Counted from the stretch's first letter, positions 48,376-57,621 are shown. The stretch is DNA of 64,000 nt from Acidovorax sp. DW039 (GCF_037101375.1 NZ_AP029019.1:4790772-4854771), one strand, 5' to 3'. Program-made: numbers and translations. The notes: a model not told the origin generated them from the letters alone.

Positions 48376-48742
48376 ATTATGGATGCTATGGTGTCGCGCA
48401 AGCAGCTTCAGTGCCGTATTTCGCCGCTGCCCTGGTAGGCAAGCAGAGCCCCCATCAGCGACACCGCGCAATGGCCGCTCTCTTTCCCGAGTTGCGCAGC
48501 AGTTCGGGAGAAGAGGCGGGAAGGCGCAAAGCGCCTCAGGGAGCTATACCGGATTCAAGCTGCCGAAAGCCAGTATCCCGCATTGAAAGGGCTGCTCATG
48601 CGCAGCGCCAGTGGGGACACATCGACCAGCTTGTCGGTGGGCATTTTTTCTTCGGGCTCTGCCGCAATCTCGATCCGCTGGACTTTCGGTGCTTCATTAG
48701 CCTCATTCGCCCGTTCTGCCTGGCTGTTGGATGCAGAACGGG
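48376..48742. other. Gene-poor region with a possible frameshifted barstar tail
   Basis: About 370 bases separate ksgA/repeat from barstar. On the minus strand a frame offset by -1 from barstar stays open to a stop at 48555-48557 and reads like a protein (NEANEAPKVQRIEIAAEPEE, then KMPTDKLVDVSPLALRMSSP). A small GGCGC-AAA-GCGCC hairpin lies near 48520. I recognise nothing else between 48376 and 48554. Confidence 0.4.
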
Positions 48743-49168
48743 CTACAGAAAAGAATAGAAACAGCGGAAGGGAATCTTCCGGTCGCTCCAGTAGTCCGCC
48801 GCATCGCGGAAGATGTCGAGCAGTTGCTCGCGTGCTTCCTTGTCGAACTTAGCCGTGGCGGGAATCTGCTCCAGCACCACGATAAAGCCGGGCTGCGGGC
48901 CCGACTTGTGCAGTGGATCTGTCATGCAGTCGTACAACGCATCAAAGTTCTTGCCAAAGTGGGCAGGAAATGTGAATTGCGCAGCAATCAGGTCCAGCAC
49001 ATCCTGCTTGGACTGCGCGTGGGCCAGATTGGCATACAGAAAATGGTGACCCATCGAACTGGCCGCCTCTTGCAGATCCTGCACACGGAAGGCACGGATG
49101 GACTGCACGATATTGGGACGGACGCCGCGCAACGGCGTATCCAGGTCTTTACGAAGTGGCGTCTGCAT
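48743..49168 (-). CDS. Barstar-family ribonuclease inhibitor
   Basis: The 141-residue cytoplasmic protein has the barstar fold core: FPAHFGKNFDALYDCMTDPL, EQIPATAKFDKEAREQLLDI and a C-terminal PFRCFYSF strand. Barstar proteins block guanyl-specific RNases by inserting acidic side chains into the active site. The secreted RNase gene lies immediately upstream on the same strand, making a cognate pair. The stop follows a TTTT run; a -1 shift there would extend the product by about 63 protein-like residues. Confidence 0.88.
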   Translation of the reverse strand: MQTPLRKDLDTPLRGVRPNIVQSIRAFRVQDLQEAASSMGHHFLYANLAHAQSKQDVLDLIAAQFTFPAHFGKNFDALYDCMTDPLHKSGPQPGFIVVLEQIPATAKFDKEAREQLLDIFRDAADYWSDRKIPFRCFYSFL

Positions 49169-49173
49169 CTCCG

Positions 49174-49290
49174 CTACTCTTTCTTAATAAAGTCCACAAA
49201 CTTCTGGCATTCCGCAAGCCGGGCATGCACCTTGCGGGTGGGAGGATTCAAAAAGTCACGCCATGTGCCACCATGACATGGCAGGCACAT
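49174..49290 (-). CDS. Possible small protein with a CxxCH motif between RNase and barstar genes
   Basis: A 38-residue frame from the ATG at 49290 reads MCLPCHGGTWRDFLNPP and ends AECQKFVDFIKKE. It fills the gap between RNase and barstar on the same strand and carries a CxxCH sequence. There is no ribosome site and no recognisable family. It could be a real small protein, a remnant, or chance. Confidence 0.3.
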   Translation of the reverse strand: MCLPCHGGTWRDFLNPPTRKVHARLAECQKFVDFIKKE

Positions 49291-49306
49291 ACCGCTATGG
49301 GGGAGT

Positions 49307-49726
49307 TCACTCGACGATCTCGCGGAAACTGGCGTAGTGGTCGCTGGTGTAGTAGCAAGCATCCGGGGTTCGGGGCTGTAAGCCACCGCATACGATGCGA
49401 CGCGCCCCCCGGTTGCTGGCCCCCGGCGTTCTGACGGTGTACTCGCGGTAATAGCCACGCTTTTGTGCTGGCAGGATCCGCTCGCGGTTGCCGAAAACAG
49501 TACCGTCCTTCTCGTAAGGGAACGGCCCACCTTCACGGATGAGCACATAGGTTGCTCGCCCCTGAGCGGGCAGATCGGCCAACGCTATGGAAGGAAGCGA
49601 ACTTACGGCAGACGGAGCTTGGCGGGCATGACCCACCCCCGGAGCCAACACAAACGCAACACCCAAAGTACCCCAGACAACAACTCTGCGAACTTGGGCG
49701 GCTAAAGCCTTCAGCATCAACGACAC
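49307..49726 (-). CDS. Secreted guanyl-specific ribonuclease (RNase Sa/N1-like)
   Basis: The 139-residue product has a signal peptide (WGTLGVAFVLAPGVGHA) and a barnase-superfamily catalytic domain: GPFPYEKDGTVFGNRE, the general-base Glu in GYYREYTVRTPG, Arg in GARRIVCGG and the His in YTSDHYASF near the C-terminus. These are the triad of guanyl-specific RNases. Paired with the downstream barstar gene, it may act against competitors or scavenge RNA. The inner start ATG at 49717 is also possible. Confidence 0.9.
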   Translation of the reverse strand: MSLMLKALAAQVRRVVVWGTLGVAFVLAPGVGHARQAPSAVSSLPSIALADLPAQGRATYVLIREGGPFPYEKDGTVFGNRERILPAQKRGYYREYTVRTPGASNRGARRIVCGGLQPRTPDACYYTSDHYASFREIVE

Positions 49727-49792
49727 CTTTCAGAAACCACGGGTTAACCCGAAAATTTCGAGGCTGTAGTGTGACGTAATACCCCCCAAAAA

Positions 49793-49827
49793 GCAAGCGC
49801 CTGCCCAAATAATGGGCAGGCGCTTGC
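49793..49827 (-). terminator. Rho-independent terminator of the malic enzyme gene
   Basis: A perfect 14-bp stem GCAAGCGCCTGCCC/GGGCAGGCGCTTGC around AAATAAT, followed on the minus strand by TTTTT. It lies 45 bases beyond the stop of maeB. Confidence 0.88.
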
Positions 49828-49872
49828 AATGAAAAAGTACAAAAATCAGCCCTGTTACGGGCTGTTAACGCA

Positions 49873-52188
49873 TTAACGGGATGCGTTGGCGTCAGCTACC
49901 GTCAAAGCCGTCATGTTCACGATGCGGCGCACGGTGGTGCTGGCAGTGAGGATATGCACAGGCTGTGCTGCGCCCAGCAGCACGGGGCCGATGGCGATAT
50001 TGCCGCCTGCCGCTGTCTTGAGCAGGTTGTAGGAGATATTGGCTGCGTCGATATTGGGCAGCACCAAGAGGTTGGCGTCACCGATCAGGTCGCTGTGGGG
50101 CATGAGGGCTGCCCGGGCCTTGCTGTCCAGCGCCACGTCACCGTGCATTTCGCCGTCCACTTCCAGCCACGGGGCTTGCACCCGCAGCAACTCCAGTGTC
50201 TGGCGCATCTTGATGGCGCTGGGCTGGTTGCTGGAGCCAAAGTTGGAATGGGACAGCAGCGCAGCGCGGGGCTTGATGCCAAATCGCATCATTTCCTCGG
50301 CCGCCATCACGGTGATTTCCGCCAGTTGTTCGGCGGTGGGGTCGTAGTTGACGTGCGTATCGACCAGGAACACCTGGCGATCGGGCAGCAAAAGCCCGTT
50401 CATGCACGCAAATGTGGTCACACCAGCGCGCTTGCCAATCACCTGGTCAATATAGTTCAGGTGCAGATTGGTGTGGCCCCAGGTGCCGGCAATCAGGCCG
50501 TCTACCTCGCCCTTGTGCAGCAGCATGGCTCCGATGAGTGCCAGGCGGCGACGCATCTCGATCTTGGCGATGGGCACCGTCACGCCCTTGCGCTCGGTCA
50601 TGCGATGGTAGGTCTGCCAGAAGTCGCGGTAGCGGTGGTCGTTCTCCACATTGACCACGTCGTAGTCGCGCCCTTCCTGCAGGCGCAAGCCGAACTTCTC
50701 GATACGCTGGGCAATGATGGCGGGGCGACCGATGAGCGTGGGCCGCGCTATCTTCTCATCCACCACGATCTGCGCCGCACGCAGCACGCGTTCTTCCTCA
50801 CCCTCGGCGTAGGCCACGCGCTTCTTGGTAGCGGTCTTTGCGGCCGTGAAGATGGGCTTCATCATCGTGCCCGAGGCGTAGACAAAGCTCTGCAGCTGCT
50901 CGCGGTAGGCATCCATGTCGGCGATGGGGCGCAGCGCCACGCCACTGTCTGCAGCCGCTTGTGCCACAGCGGGGGCAATCATCATCATCAGCCGGGGGTC
51001 GAACGGCTTGGGGATGAGGTACTCCGGCCCAAAGGCCAGTTGTTCGCCCACATAGGCGGCAGCAACGACTTCGCTTTGCTCGGCCTGCGCCAGCTCGGCA
51101 ATGGCGTGCACTGCGGCAATTTCCATCTCCAGGGTGATGGTGGTGGCACCGCTATCGAGAGCCCCGCGGAAGATGTAGGGGAAGCACAGGACGTTGTTGA
51201 CCTGGTTGGGGTAGTCGGTACGACCCGTGGCGATGATGGCGTCATCGCGCACCGCCTTCACGTCTTCGGGCTGGATTTCGGGATTGGGGTTGGCCAAGGC
51301 GAAGATCAGAGGGCGGTCAGCCATGCGCTTGACCATGTCCTGCTTGAGCACACCACCCGCCGACAGGCCCAGGAACACGTCGGCACCTTCGATCACTTGG
51401 CTCAGGGTGCGCAGGTCGGTCTTCTGGGCAAACTGGATCTTGTCCTCGTCCATCAGCTCAGTGCGGCCTTCATAGACCACGCCAGCCAGGTCGGTGACCC
51501 AGATGTTTTCGCGGCGGATGCCCAGCTTGACCAGCAAACCCAGGCAGGCCAGCGCGGCAGCGCCTGCGCCCGACGTCACCAGCTTCACATCCTCAGGCTT
51601 CTTGCCCGCCACCTTCAGGCCGTTGAGAATGGCGGCGCCCACCACGATGGCCGTACCGTGCTGGTCATCGTGGAAGACCGGAATCTTCATGCGTTCGCGC
51701 AGCTTGCGCTCGATGTAGAAGCAGTCGGGGGCCTTGATGTCTTCGAGGTTGATGCCGCCGAAGGTGGGCTCCAGGCTGGCAATGATCTCTACCAGCTTTT
51801 CAGGGTCCTTTTCGTTGATTTCGATGTCAAACACATCGATGCCCGAGAACTTCTTGAACAGGACGCCCTTGCCCTCCATCACAGGCTTGCCAGCCAGGGG
51901 GCCGATGTCTCCCAGGCCCAGCACGGCCGTGCCGTTGGTCACCACGCCCACCAGGTTACCCCGGCTGGTGTAGCGGAAAGCGGCGTTGGGGTCCTTGACG
52001 ATTTCTTCGCAGGGCGCTGCCACACCGGGGGAATAGGCCAAGGCCAGATCGTGCTGGTTGACCATCTGCTTAGTGGCCGCAATGGCGACCTTGCCGGGCT
52101 TGGGAAACTCGTGGTATTCGAGCGCAGCGCGGCGCAGCTGGGCACGCTTGTCTGGGTTGTTGTTCTGGGCCGTGGTGTTCTCGGGCAT
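49873..52188 (-). CDS. maeB: NADP-dependent malic enzyme with phosphotransacetylase-like domain
   Basis: The 771-residue multidomain malic enzyme decarboxylates malate to pyruvate. The N-terminal malic domain has [14 protein letters not shown] and [20 protein letters not shown], the NAD(P) domain [16 protein letters not shown], and residues 440-771 form a PTA-like regulatory domain ([36 protein letters not shown]). I start at the ATG at 52188 with GGAGA upstream. It is monocistronic with a strong terminator. Confidence 0.95.
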   Translation of the reverse strand: MPENTTAQNNNPDKRAQLRRAALEYHEFPKPGKVAIAATKQMVNQHDLALAYSPGVAAPCEEIVKDPNAAFRYTSRGNLVGVVTNGTAVLGLGDIGPLAGKPVMEGKGVLFKKFSGIDVFDIEINEKDPEKLVEIIASLEPTFGGINLEDIKAPDCFYIERKLRERMKIPVFHDDQHGTAIVVGAAILNGLKVAGKKPEDVKLVTSGAGAAALACLGLLVKLGIRRENIWVTDLAGVVYEGRTELMDEDKIQFAQKTDLRTLSQVIEGADVFLGLSAGGVLKQDMVKRMADRPLIFALANPNPEIQPEDVKAVRDDAIIATGRTDYPNQVNNVLCFPYIFRGALDSGATTITLEMEIAAVHAIAELAQAEQSEVVAAAYVGEQLAFGPEYLIPKPFDPRLMMMIAPAVAQAAADSGVALRPIADMDAYREQLQSFVYASGTMMKPIFTAAKTATKKRVAYAEGEEERVLRAAQIVVDEKIARPTLIGRPAIIAQRIEKFGLRLQEGRDYDVVNVENDHRYRDFWQTYHRMTERKGVTVPIAKIEMRRRLALIGAMLLHKGEVDGLIAGTWGHTNLHLNYIDQVIGKRAGVTTFACMNGLLLPDRQVFLVDTHVNYDPTAEQLAEITVMAAEEMMRFGIKPRAALLSHSNFGSSNQPSAIKMRQTLELLRVQAPWLEVDGEMHGDVALDSKARAALMPHSDLIGDANLLVLPNIDAANISYNLLKTAAGGNIAIGPVLLGAAQPVHILTASTTVRRIVNMTALTVADANASR

Positions 52189-52496
52189 GCAGTGTCTCCA
52201 GCGTGAGAGGTAGCGAAAAGATCGCCGGGGCAAGGCCCGGCCAAGGCTGTCAGCTTTGTAAGGGTCTGCGATTGTAGGCGTCGTTACGTAAAAACCCTAG
52301 TAAGCGTATCTGCTTACAGGGAAAGACAGGGCCCGCATTGTGCTCCTGCCCAGTCCTTGTCTTACACCCGAGTCAATGCATAAAAGCTATGGCTCGGCGC
52401 AAGCAACGCATAGGCCCGTCCACCAGCCTGCGGGGCAGGGCGCAAAAAAACGGCCCCACGGGGCCGTTCATCAGGCATCAGGCACTACAGCACCGC
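52189..52496. other. Intergenic region between maeB and mmsA
   Basis: These 308 bases hold the maeB leader and the mmsA terminator (52446-52469). No gene or RNA is recognisable; no confident promoter was assigned. Confidence 0.4.
52446..52469 (-). terminator. Rho-independent terminator of mmsA
   Basis: The stem ACGGCCCC/GGGGCCGT around AC is followed on the minus strand by seven T. It lies 28 bases after the mmsA stop. Confidence 0.85.
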
Positions 52497-54014
52497 TCAG
52501 CGGCTGCTGGGGAAGCTGAACACCGCGCCTTCGCGCACACCGGCCGAGGGCCAGCGCTGGGTGATGGTCTTGCGCTTGGTGTAGAAGCGCACGGCATCAG
52601 GCCCGTAGGCGTGCAGGTCGCCAAACAGACTGCGCTTCCAGCCGCCGAACGAGTGGTAGGCCACGGGCACGGGCAGTGGCACGTTCACGCCCACCATGCC
52701 AACCTGGATGTGGTCGGTGAAGTAGCGGGCGGCCTCACCGTCGCGCGTGAAGATGCAGGTGCCGTTGCCGTATTCATGGTCGTCAATGAGCTTCATGGCT
52801 TCTTGCAGATTCTTCACCCGCACCACGCCCAGCACGGGGCCGAAGATTTCTTCCTGGTAGATCTTCATGCCGGGCTTGACGTTGTCAAACAGGCAAGCGC
52901 CCAGGAAGTAGCCTTCCTCATGGCCCTGCACCTTCACCGTACGGCCGTCCACCACCAGCGTGGCGCCTTCGGCCACACCGCTGTCCACATAGGCCTTCAC
53001 CTTCTCGAAGTGCTGTTTGGTCACCAGCGGGCCCATGTCGTTGCTGTTGTCAGTGCCTGGGCCGACCTTCATCTTGGCGATTTCAGCCTTGAGGCCTGCA
53101 ATCACGGCCTCGGCAGTGTCATCGCCCACGGCCACCACCAGCGGAATGGCCATGCAGCGCTCGCCGCACGAGCCGTAGGCTGCACCCATCAGCGCGCTCA
53201 CTGCGTTGCCGATATCGGCATCGGGCATGACGATGGCGTGGTTCTTGGCGCCGCCCAGGGCCTGCACGCGCTTGCCGTGCTTGCAGCCTTCGGCGTAGAT
53301 GTACTCGGCAATAGGCGTGGAGCCCACGAAGCTCACAGCCTTGACGCGCGGGTCTTGCAGCAGCGTGTCCACCGCCAGCTTGTCGCCGTTGACCACGTTG
53401 AGCACGCCGGGCGGCAAGCCCGCTTCCAGCGCCAGCTGGGCAATGAACAAGGCGCTGGTGGGGTCGCGCTCCGACGGCTTGAGCACAAAGGTGTTGCCGC
53501 AGGCCACGGCCATGGGCCACATCCACAGCGGCACCATGGCCGGGAAGTTGAACGGGGTGATGCCCGCCGTCACGCCCAGCGCCTGGAACTCGCTCCAGCT
53601 GTCGATACCAGGGCCCACGTTGCGGCTGTGCTCGCCCTTGAGCAGCTCGGGGGCGTAGCTGGCGTATTCCACGTTCTCGATACCGCGCTGCAGCTCGCCG
53701 TGCGCATCGGCCAGCACCTTGCCGTGTTCGGCGGTGATCAGGGCGGCGATCTTGTCGGCGTTTTCTTCGAGCAGCACCTTCAGTTTGCTCATCACCCGCG
53801 CGCGCTTGAGCGGCGGCGTGTTGCGCCAGGCAGGGAAGGCGGCCTCGGCCGAGGCGATGGCGGCTTCGACCGTGGCCTTGCTGGCCAGCGCCACGCTGGT
53901 GGTCGATTGGCCGGTGGCGGGGTTGAACACCGGTTGCGTGCGCTCGGTGTCGGCAACGATCTTGCCGTCAATCAGGTGGCCAATGGTGTGGGTGACGTTC
54001 TTGTCGTGGTTCAT
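52497..54014 (-). CDS. mmsA: CoA-acylating methylmalonate-semialdehyde dehydrogenase
   Basis: The 505-residue aldehyde dehydrogenase converts methylmalonate or malonate semialdehyde to propionyl- or acetyl-CoA. It has GITPFNFPAMVPLWMWPMAV, the NAD region FVLKPSERDPTSA, FVGSTPIAEYIY, the family-specific GGAKNHAIVMPDAD and catalytic Cys in GSCGERCMAIP. The N-terminus HLIDGKIVAD is typical. Transcribed with the aminotransferase and DJ-1 genes upstream, it would handle malonate semialdehyde from beta-alanine. Confidence 0.95.
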   Translation of the reverse strand: MNHDKNVTHTIGHLIDGKIVADTERTQPVFNPATGQSTTSVALASKATVEAAIASAEAAFPAWRNTPPLKRARVMSKLKVLLEENADKIAALITAEHGKVLADAHGELQRGIENVEYASYAPELLKGEHSRNVGPGIDSWSEFQALGVTAGITPFNFPAMVPLWMWPMAVACGNTFVLKPSERDPTSALFIAQLALEAGLPPGVLNVVNGDKLAVDTLLQDPRVKAVSFVGSTPIAEYIYAEGCKHGKRVQALGGAKNHAIVMPDADIGNAVSALMGAAYGSCGERCMAIPLVVAVGDDTAEAVIAGLKAEIAKMKVGPGTDNSNDMGPLVTKQHFEKVKAYVDSGVAEGATLVVDGRTVKVQGHEEGYFLGACLFDNVKPGMKIYQEEIFGPVLGVVRVKNLQEAMKLIDDHEYGNGTCIFTRDGEAARYFTDHIQVGMVGVNVPLPVPVAYHSFGGWKRSLFGDLHAYGPDAVRFYTKRKTITQRWPSAGVREGAVFSFPSSR

Positions 54015-54027
54015 GGTGATCTCAAGT

Positions 54028-54081
54028 AAAAAGTGCTTCTAGCGCTTATTCAATAAGCGCTAGAAGCTATCAAAATCATAG
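54028..54081 (-). repeat. 52-bp dispersed palindromic repeat, copy 9 (between DJ-1-like gene and mmsA)
   Basis: On the minus strand: CTATGATTTTGATAGCTTCT, AGCGCTTATTGAATAAGCGC, TAGAAGCACTTTTT. The central palindrome is perfect (GCTTCTAGCGCTTATT and its inverse), the best-conserved copy in the window. Confidence 0.9.
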
Positions 54082-54084
54082 TAT

Positions 54085-54714
54085 TCAGGCGGCAACGGCT
54101 TGCTCTTGCAATGTGGGCAGAACATGGGCCAGCGCGCGGTCGATGAACTCCTGCTTTTCGCCCACCGGGGCAAAGTAGTGCAGCACCTCGCGCGCGGCGT
54201 CCAGCCCTTTGAGGCGGGCCAGCAGCCAGGTCACGAGGTATTGCGACGACAGGCAGCCACCCGCCGTGGCCACATTGCCTCGCGCGGTAAAGGCGCGCGG
54301 CACGACGTCCACGCCAGACTCCACCACCCACGGTTTGCTGGTGAGGTCGGTGCAGGCGGGCGTGCCGCCCAGCAAGCCCAGGCGGCCCAGCAGAAAGGTG
54401 CCGGAGCACTGTGCCGCGAGCAACTGGCGCTCGGGGTTGAGCACGCGCAACTGCTCCATCAGCGCGGGGGTGTTGGCCACCTCGCGCGTCTTCATGCCGC
54501 TGCCCACCAGCACCGCGTCGGCCTGAGCCAGCTGGCTCAGGTCTTCGTGCGCGTCAATGGTGAGGCCGTTCATGGACGTGACACGCGGCGTGGGGCTGGC
54601 GATGCGCACCTGCCAGTCTTTATCGCCCAGCAGCGCAATGCGGCTGAGCATGCCGAACGCGACCAGCGAATCGAGGTCGTTGAAGGCGTCGAAGGTAAGG
54701 ATGGAAATACGCAT
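54085..54714 (-). CDS. DJ-1/PfpI-family protein
   Basis: The 209-residue protein has the DJ-1/PfpI fold with nucleophile Cys in LLAAQCSGTFLLG and an N-terminal acidic elbow (FDAFNDLDSL). It resembles isonitrile-hydratase or ThiJ-like members. It lies between the aminotransferase (42 bases upstream) and mmsA, so it probably belongs to the operon. Its role in beta-alanine metabolism is unclear. Confidence 0.87.
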   Translation of the reverse strand: MRISILTFDAFNDLDSLVAFGMLSRIALLGDKDWQVRIASPTPRVTSMNGLTIDAHEDLSQLAQADAVLVGSGMKTREVANTPALMEQLRVLNPERQLLAAQCSGTFLLGRLGLLGGTPACTDLTSKPWVVESGVDVVPRAFTARGNVATAGGCLSSQYLVTWLLARLKGLDAAREVLHYFAPVGEKQEFIDRALAHVLPTLQEQAVAA

Positions 54715-54756
54715 GAGCGGGCCGCGTCGGTGGCTGAAAGAGACTCAGGCAGACAC

Positions 54757-56115
54757 TCAGGCCGTTTCGTGCAGCGCGTCGCCGACTGCACTGACCAGGC
54801 GATCAATCTCGGCCTCGGTGCTGATGAAAGGAGGCGCAAGCTGGATGGTGTCGCCACCGTAGCGCACGTAAAAGCCCTTGTCCCAGCACTTCATCGCGAT
54901 CTCGTAGGGGCGCTTGGCAGGCTCGCCGGGCACAGCGGCAATGGTGATGCCAGCAGCCAGCCCGTAGTTGCGAATGTCGGCCACATGCTTGGCTCCCTTG
55001 AGGCCGTGCACCGCATTTTCAAAGTACGGGGCCAGCGCCTTCACGCGGGCGGGCATGGCTTCTTTTTGCAGGATGTCGAGCACCGCATTGCCCGCCGCGC
55101 AGGCCACGGGGTGGGCCGAGTAGGTGTAGCCGTGTGGAAACTCCAGCATGTACTCGGGCCCGCCTGCAGCCATGAAGGTGTCGTAAATCTCCTTGGATGC
55201 GATCACGCCACCCAGGGGCTGTGCGCCGTTGGTCACCTGCTTGGCAAAGTTCAGGATGTCAGGCGTCACGCCAAAGGCTTCGGCACCGGTCCACGCACCG
55301 CAGCGGCCAAAGCCGGTGATGACCTCATCAAAAATCAGCAGGATGTTGTTCTGCGTGCAGATCTCGCGGATGCGCTCGAGGTAACCCTTGGGCGGAATCA
55401 CCACACCGGCAGAACCCGAGAAGGGCTCGACGATCACGGCGGCGATGTTGCTCGCATCGTGCAGGGCAATCACATCGAGCAGGCGGTCGGCCAGCGCGCG
55501 GCCACCGTCCTCGGCCATGCCCTTCTGGAAGGTGCCTGCAGGGGGTTGGGTGTGGGGAATGTGGTCAGCCTCCACGCCCTGGCCGAACAGCTTGCGGTTG
55601 CCCACAATGCCGCCCACCGAGATGCCGCCGTAGTTCACGCCGTGGTAGCCCTTTTCGCGGCCGATCAGGCGCGTCTTGGTGCCCTGGCCCTTGGCACGCC
55701 AGTAGGCACGGGCCATCTTGAGCGAGGTGTCGGCCGACTCGGAGCCCGAACCGGTGAAGAACACATAGTCCAGACCCGCAGGGGTCAGGTCCTTGAGCTT
55801 GTTGGCCAGCTCGAACGAGGCAGGGTGGCCGAACTGGAAGGCCGGTGCGTAGTCCAGCGTGGCTGCGGCCCGGCCAATGGCTTCGGCCACATCCTTGCGG
55901 CCATGGCCCAGGCCCGCGCACCACAGGCCCGAGAGGCCGTCAAAAATCTTGCGCCCTTCGGCATCGGTGTAATAGGCCCCCTGGCCGCTCACGATCATGC
56001 GGGGCTTGGCCTTGAAGTTGCGGTTGCCGGTGAAAGGCATCCAGTGGGCTTCGAGCCACGCGGCGTCGGTGCGCACGGCGGCTGCAGGGGTGGGGTCAAT
56101 GACGGCGAAGCTCAT
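54757..56115 (-). CDS. Omega-amino acid (beta-alanine)-pyruvate aminotransferase
   Basis: The 452-residue class III PLP enzyme begins AWLEAHWMPFTGNRNFKA, typical of beta-alanine:pyruvate transaminase. It has FFTGSGSESADTSLKMARAY, the PLP-binding FDEVITGFGRCGAW and catalytic Lys in FAKQVTNGAQPLGG. It would convert beta-alanine plus pyruvate to malonate semialdehyde plus alanine, feeding MmsA. I start at the ATG at 56115 with GGAG upstream; the longer frame upstream overlaps the divergent LysR gene. Confidence 0.92.
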   Translation of the reverse strand: MSFAVIDPTPAAAVRTDAAWLEAHWMPFTGNRNFKAKPRMIVSGQGAYYTDAEGRKIFDGLSGLWCAGLGHGRKDVAEAIGRAAATLDYAPAFQFGHPASFELANKLKDLTPAGLDYVFFTGSGSESADTSLKMARAYWRAKGQGTKTRLIGREKGYHGVNYGGISVGGIVGNRKLFGQGVEADHIPHTQPPAGTFQKGMAEDGGRALADRLLDVIALHDASNIAAVIVEPFSGSAGVVIPPKGYLERIREICTQNNILLIFDEVITGFGRCGAWTGAEAFGVTPDILNFAKQVTNGAQPLGGVIASKEIYDTFMAAGGPEYMLEFPHGYTYSAHPVACAAGNAVLDILQKEAMPARVKALAPYFENAVHGLKGAKHVADIRNYGLAAGITIAAVPGEPAKRPYEIAMKCWDKGFYVRYGGDTIQLAPPFISTEAEIDRLVSAVGDALHETA

Positions 56116-56224
56116 GGCTTTCTCCTGGCAATAAAAACGATCGACACAGCGAACACGAAGCGCCATTGTTGGGGGCGGTGTTAATCTCTCAAATGAAGCA
56201 ATATCCATGTTTACTTGAGGATTT

Positions 56225-57190
56225 ATGCAAGTAAAACCCCCTGCCACACTGCCTGTGGCCGCCACCGCAAAACACCGCGCCGTTCTGGGCCAGCTCAGCG
56301 ATATGGACCTGCGCCTGCTGCAGGTCTTCAAGGCTGTGGTGGAGTGCGGTGGCATGTCGGCCGCCGAGCTGGAGCTGAATATCGGCACCAGCACCGTCAG
56401 TCGGCACATGAAGGATCTGGAAACCCGCCTGGGCCTGACGCTATGCCGCCGGGGCCGTGCAGGCTTTGCGCTGACGGCCGAGGGACAGCGGGTGTATGAC
56501 GAAACACTCCGATTGCTCAGCGCCGTGGACGCGTTTCGCAGCAGCATTGACGACATCCACTCGCGCATGGGCGGACAGCTGGCCCTGGCTGTATTTGACA
56601 AGACGGCCAGCAACCCGGCCGCGCGCATCAGCGAAGCCATTGCCGCCTTTGCCCGGCAGGCACCCGATGTGAACCTGCAATTGCACGTGGGCTCCATCAA
56701 CACCATCGAACGCGGCGTGATGGACGGGAGCTACCACGTAGGCATCATCCCCGCGCACCGCAGCTCCCAGAGCCTCATCTACACCGACCTGTTCACGGAA
56801 ACCATGCTGCTGTATTGCGGCCAGGGGCACCCCCTGTTTCACCCCGCCCGGCCGCAGCTGGACTGGGACACCGTGCGCAAATACCCTTTTGCGGGTCTCG
56901 GCTACCACTCGCCGAACATGGAGTTGAGCCACAGGGCTGAGCTGACGCGGGCTGCGACAGGTTTTGACCAGGAATCCATCGCCACACTCATTCTGTCGGG
57001 CGAATTTCTGGGCTTTTTGCCGGACCACTATGCCGAGCCCTTTGAAAGGGCTGGACGCATGCGCGCAGTGCAGCCGGACCGCTTTCACTACGAGTGCCGC
57101 TTCGTCAGCCTGATTCGCCGCTCGCCCACACCCTCACGCGCAACCCAGGCGTTTCAGGAATGCCTGGCACGGGCACATGGCAGGCCGTAA
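56225..57190 (+). CDS. LysR-family regulator of the beta-alanine cluster
   Basis: The 321-residue LysR protein has DMDLRLLQVFKAVVECGGMS and IGTSTVSRHMKDLETRLG as DNA-binding domain, plus a C-terminal effector domain. It is divergent from the aminotransferase gene with 109 bases between starts, the expected regulatory intergenic region. Effector probably an amino acid or semialdehyde, by context only. Confidence 0.9.
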   Translation: MQVKPPATLPVAATAKHRAVLGQLSDMDLRLLQVFKAVVECGGMSAAELELNIGTSTVSRHMKDLETRLGLTLCRRGRAGFALTAEGQRVYDETLRLLSAVDAFRSSIDDIHSRMGGQLALAVFDKTASNPAARISEAIAAFARQAPDVNLQLHVGSINTIERGVMDGSYHVGIIPAHRSSQSLIYTDLFTETMLLYCGQGHPLFHPARPQLDWDTVRKYPFAGLGYHSPNMELSHRAELTRAATGFDQESIATLILSGEFLGFLPDHYAEPFERAGRMRAVQPDRFHYECRFVSLIRRSPTPSRATQAFQECLARAHGRP

Positions 57191-57263
57191 TTCAATAGTC
57201 GCTTGCAGCGGCTAGCGTGGCGCGAGACAATCTCTCAGCCCGCAACAATTTGTAAGCACACCT

Positions 57264-57566
57264 ATGGCAAGCGTTTCATCCATCGGCAATTCTGGTCTGC
57301 AAGCCGCCCAGCTGCGACTGGACTCGGCGGCGCACAACGTCGCCAACCTGAACACACCCGGCTTCCGGCGCCAGACGGTGGAACAGACTGAAGCACCGGG
57401 CGGGGCGGGCGTGCAGGCTTCAGTGCGGCGGGAGTCTGTGGAAGGCCCCGCCCTGGAAAAAGACGTGGTGGAGCAGATGTCGGCCACCTATGCATTCAAG
57501 GCGAACATCCAGGTCATCAAGACTGAAGACCAGATGATGGGCAGCTTGCTGAATACCAAGGCTTAA
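57264..57566 (+). CDS. Orphan short flagellar rod/hook-like protein
   Basis: The 100-residue protein has the N-terminal flagellar rod signature LRLDSAAHNVANLNTPGFRR. Its C-terminal helix ATYAFKANIQVIKTEDQMMG matches the heptad tail of FlgB/C/G axial proteins, so both coiled-coil ends are present but the middle domain is almost absent. No flagellar genes are nearby. Such stand-alone short proteins exist in Burkholderiales; function unknown. Confidence 0.75.
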   Translation: MASVSSIGNSGLQAAQLRLDSAAHNVANLNTPGFRRQTVEQTEAPGGAGVQASVRRESVEGPALEKDVVEQMSATYAFKANIQVIKTEDQMMGSLLNTKA

Positions 57567-57621
57567 GACGCAGTATTTCCCCGCAATATCGTGTCTGGGC
57601 CGATCCAGCGCGCTATCCATG

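Noticed and set aside
48411..48758. 115-codon plus-strand frame after ksgA
   Set aside because: No ribosome site or family. The opposite strand in 48555-48745 looks more protein-like, so this frame is likely a shadow.
49954..52206. 750-codon plus-strand frame opposite maeB
   Set aside because: Antisense of a fully recognisable malic enzyme; no motifs, no ribosome site.
52338..54029. 563-codon plus-strand frame opposite mmsA
   Set aside because: Antisense shadow; covers the mmsA terminator and whole gene and has no recognisable domain.
54100..56184. 694-codon plus-strand frame opposite the DJ-1 and aminotransferase genes
   Set aside because: It spans two real genes and their gap on the other strand, so it is a compositional artefact.
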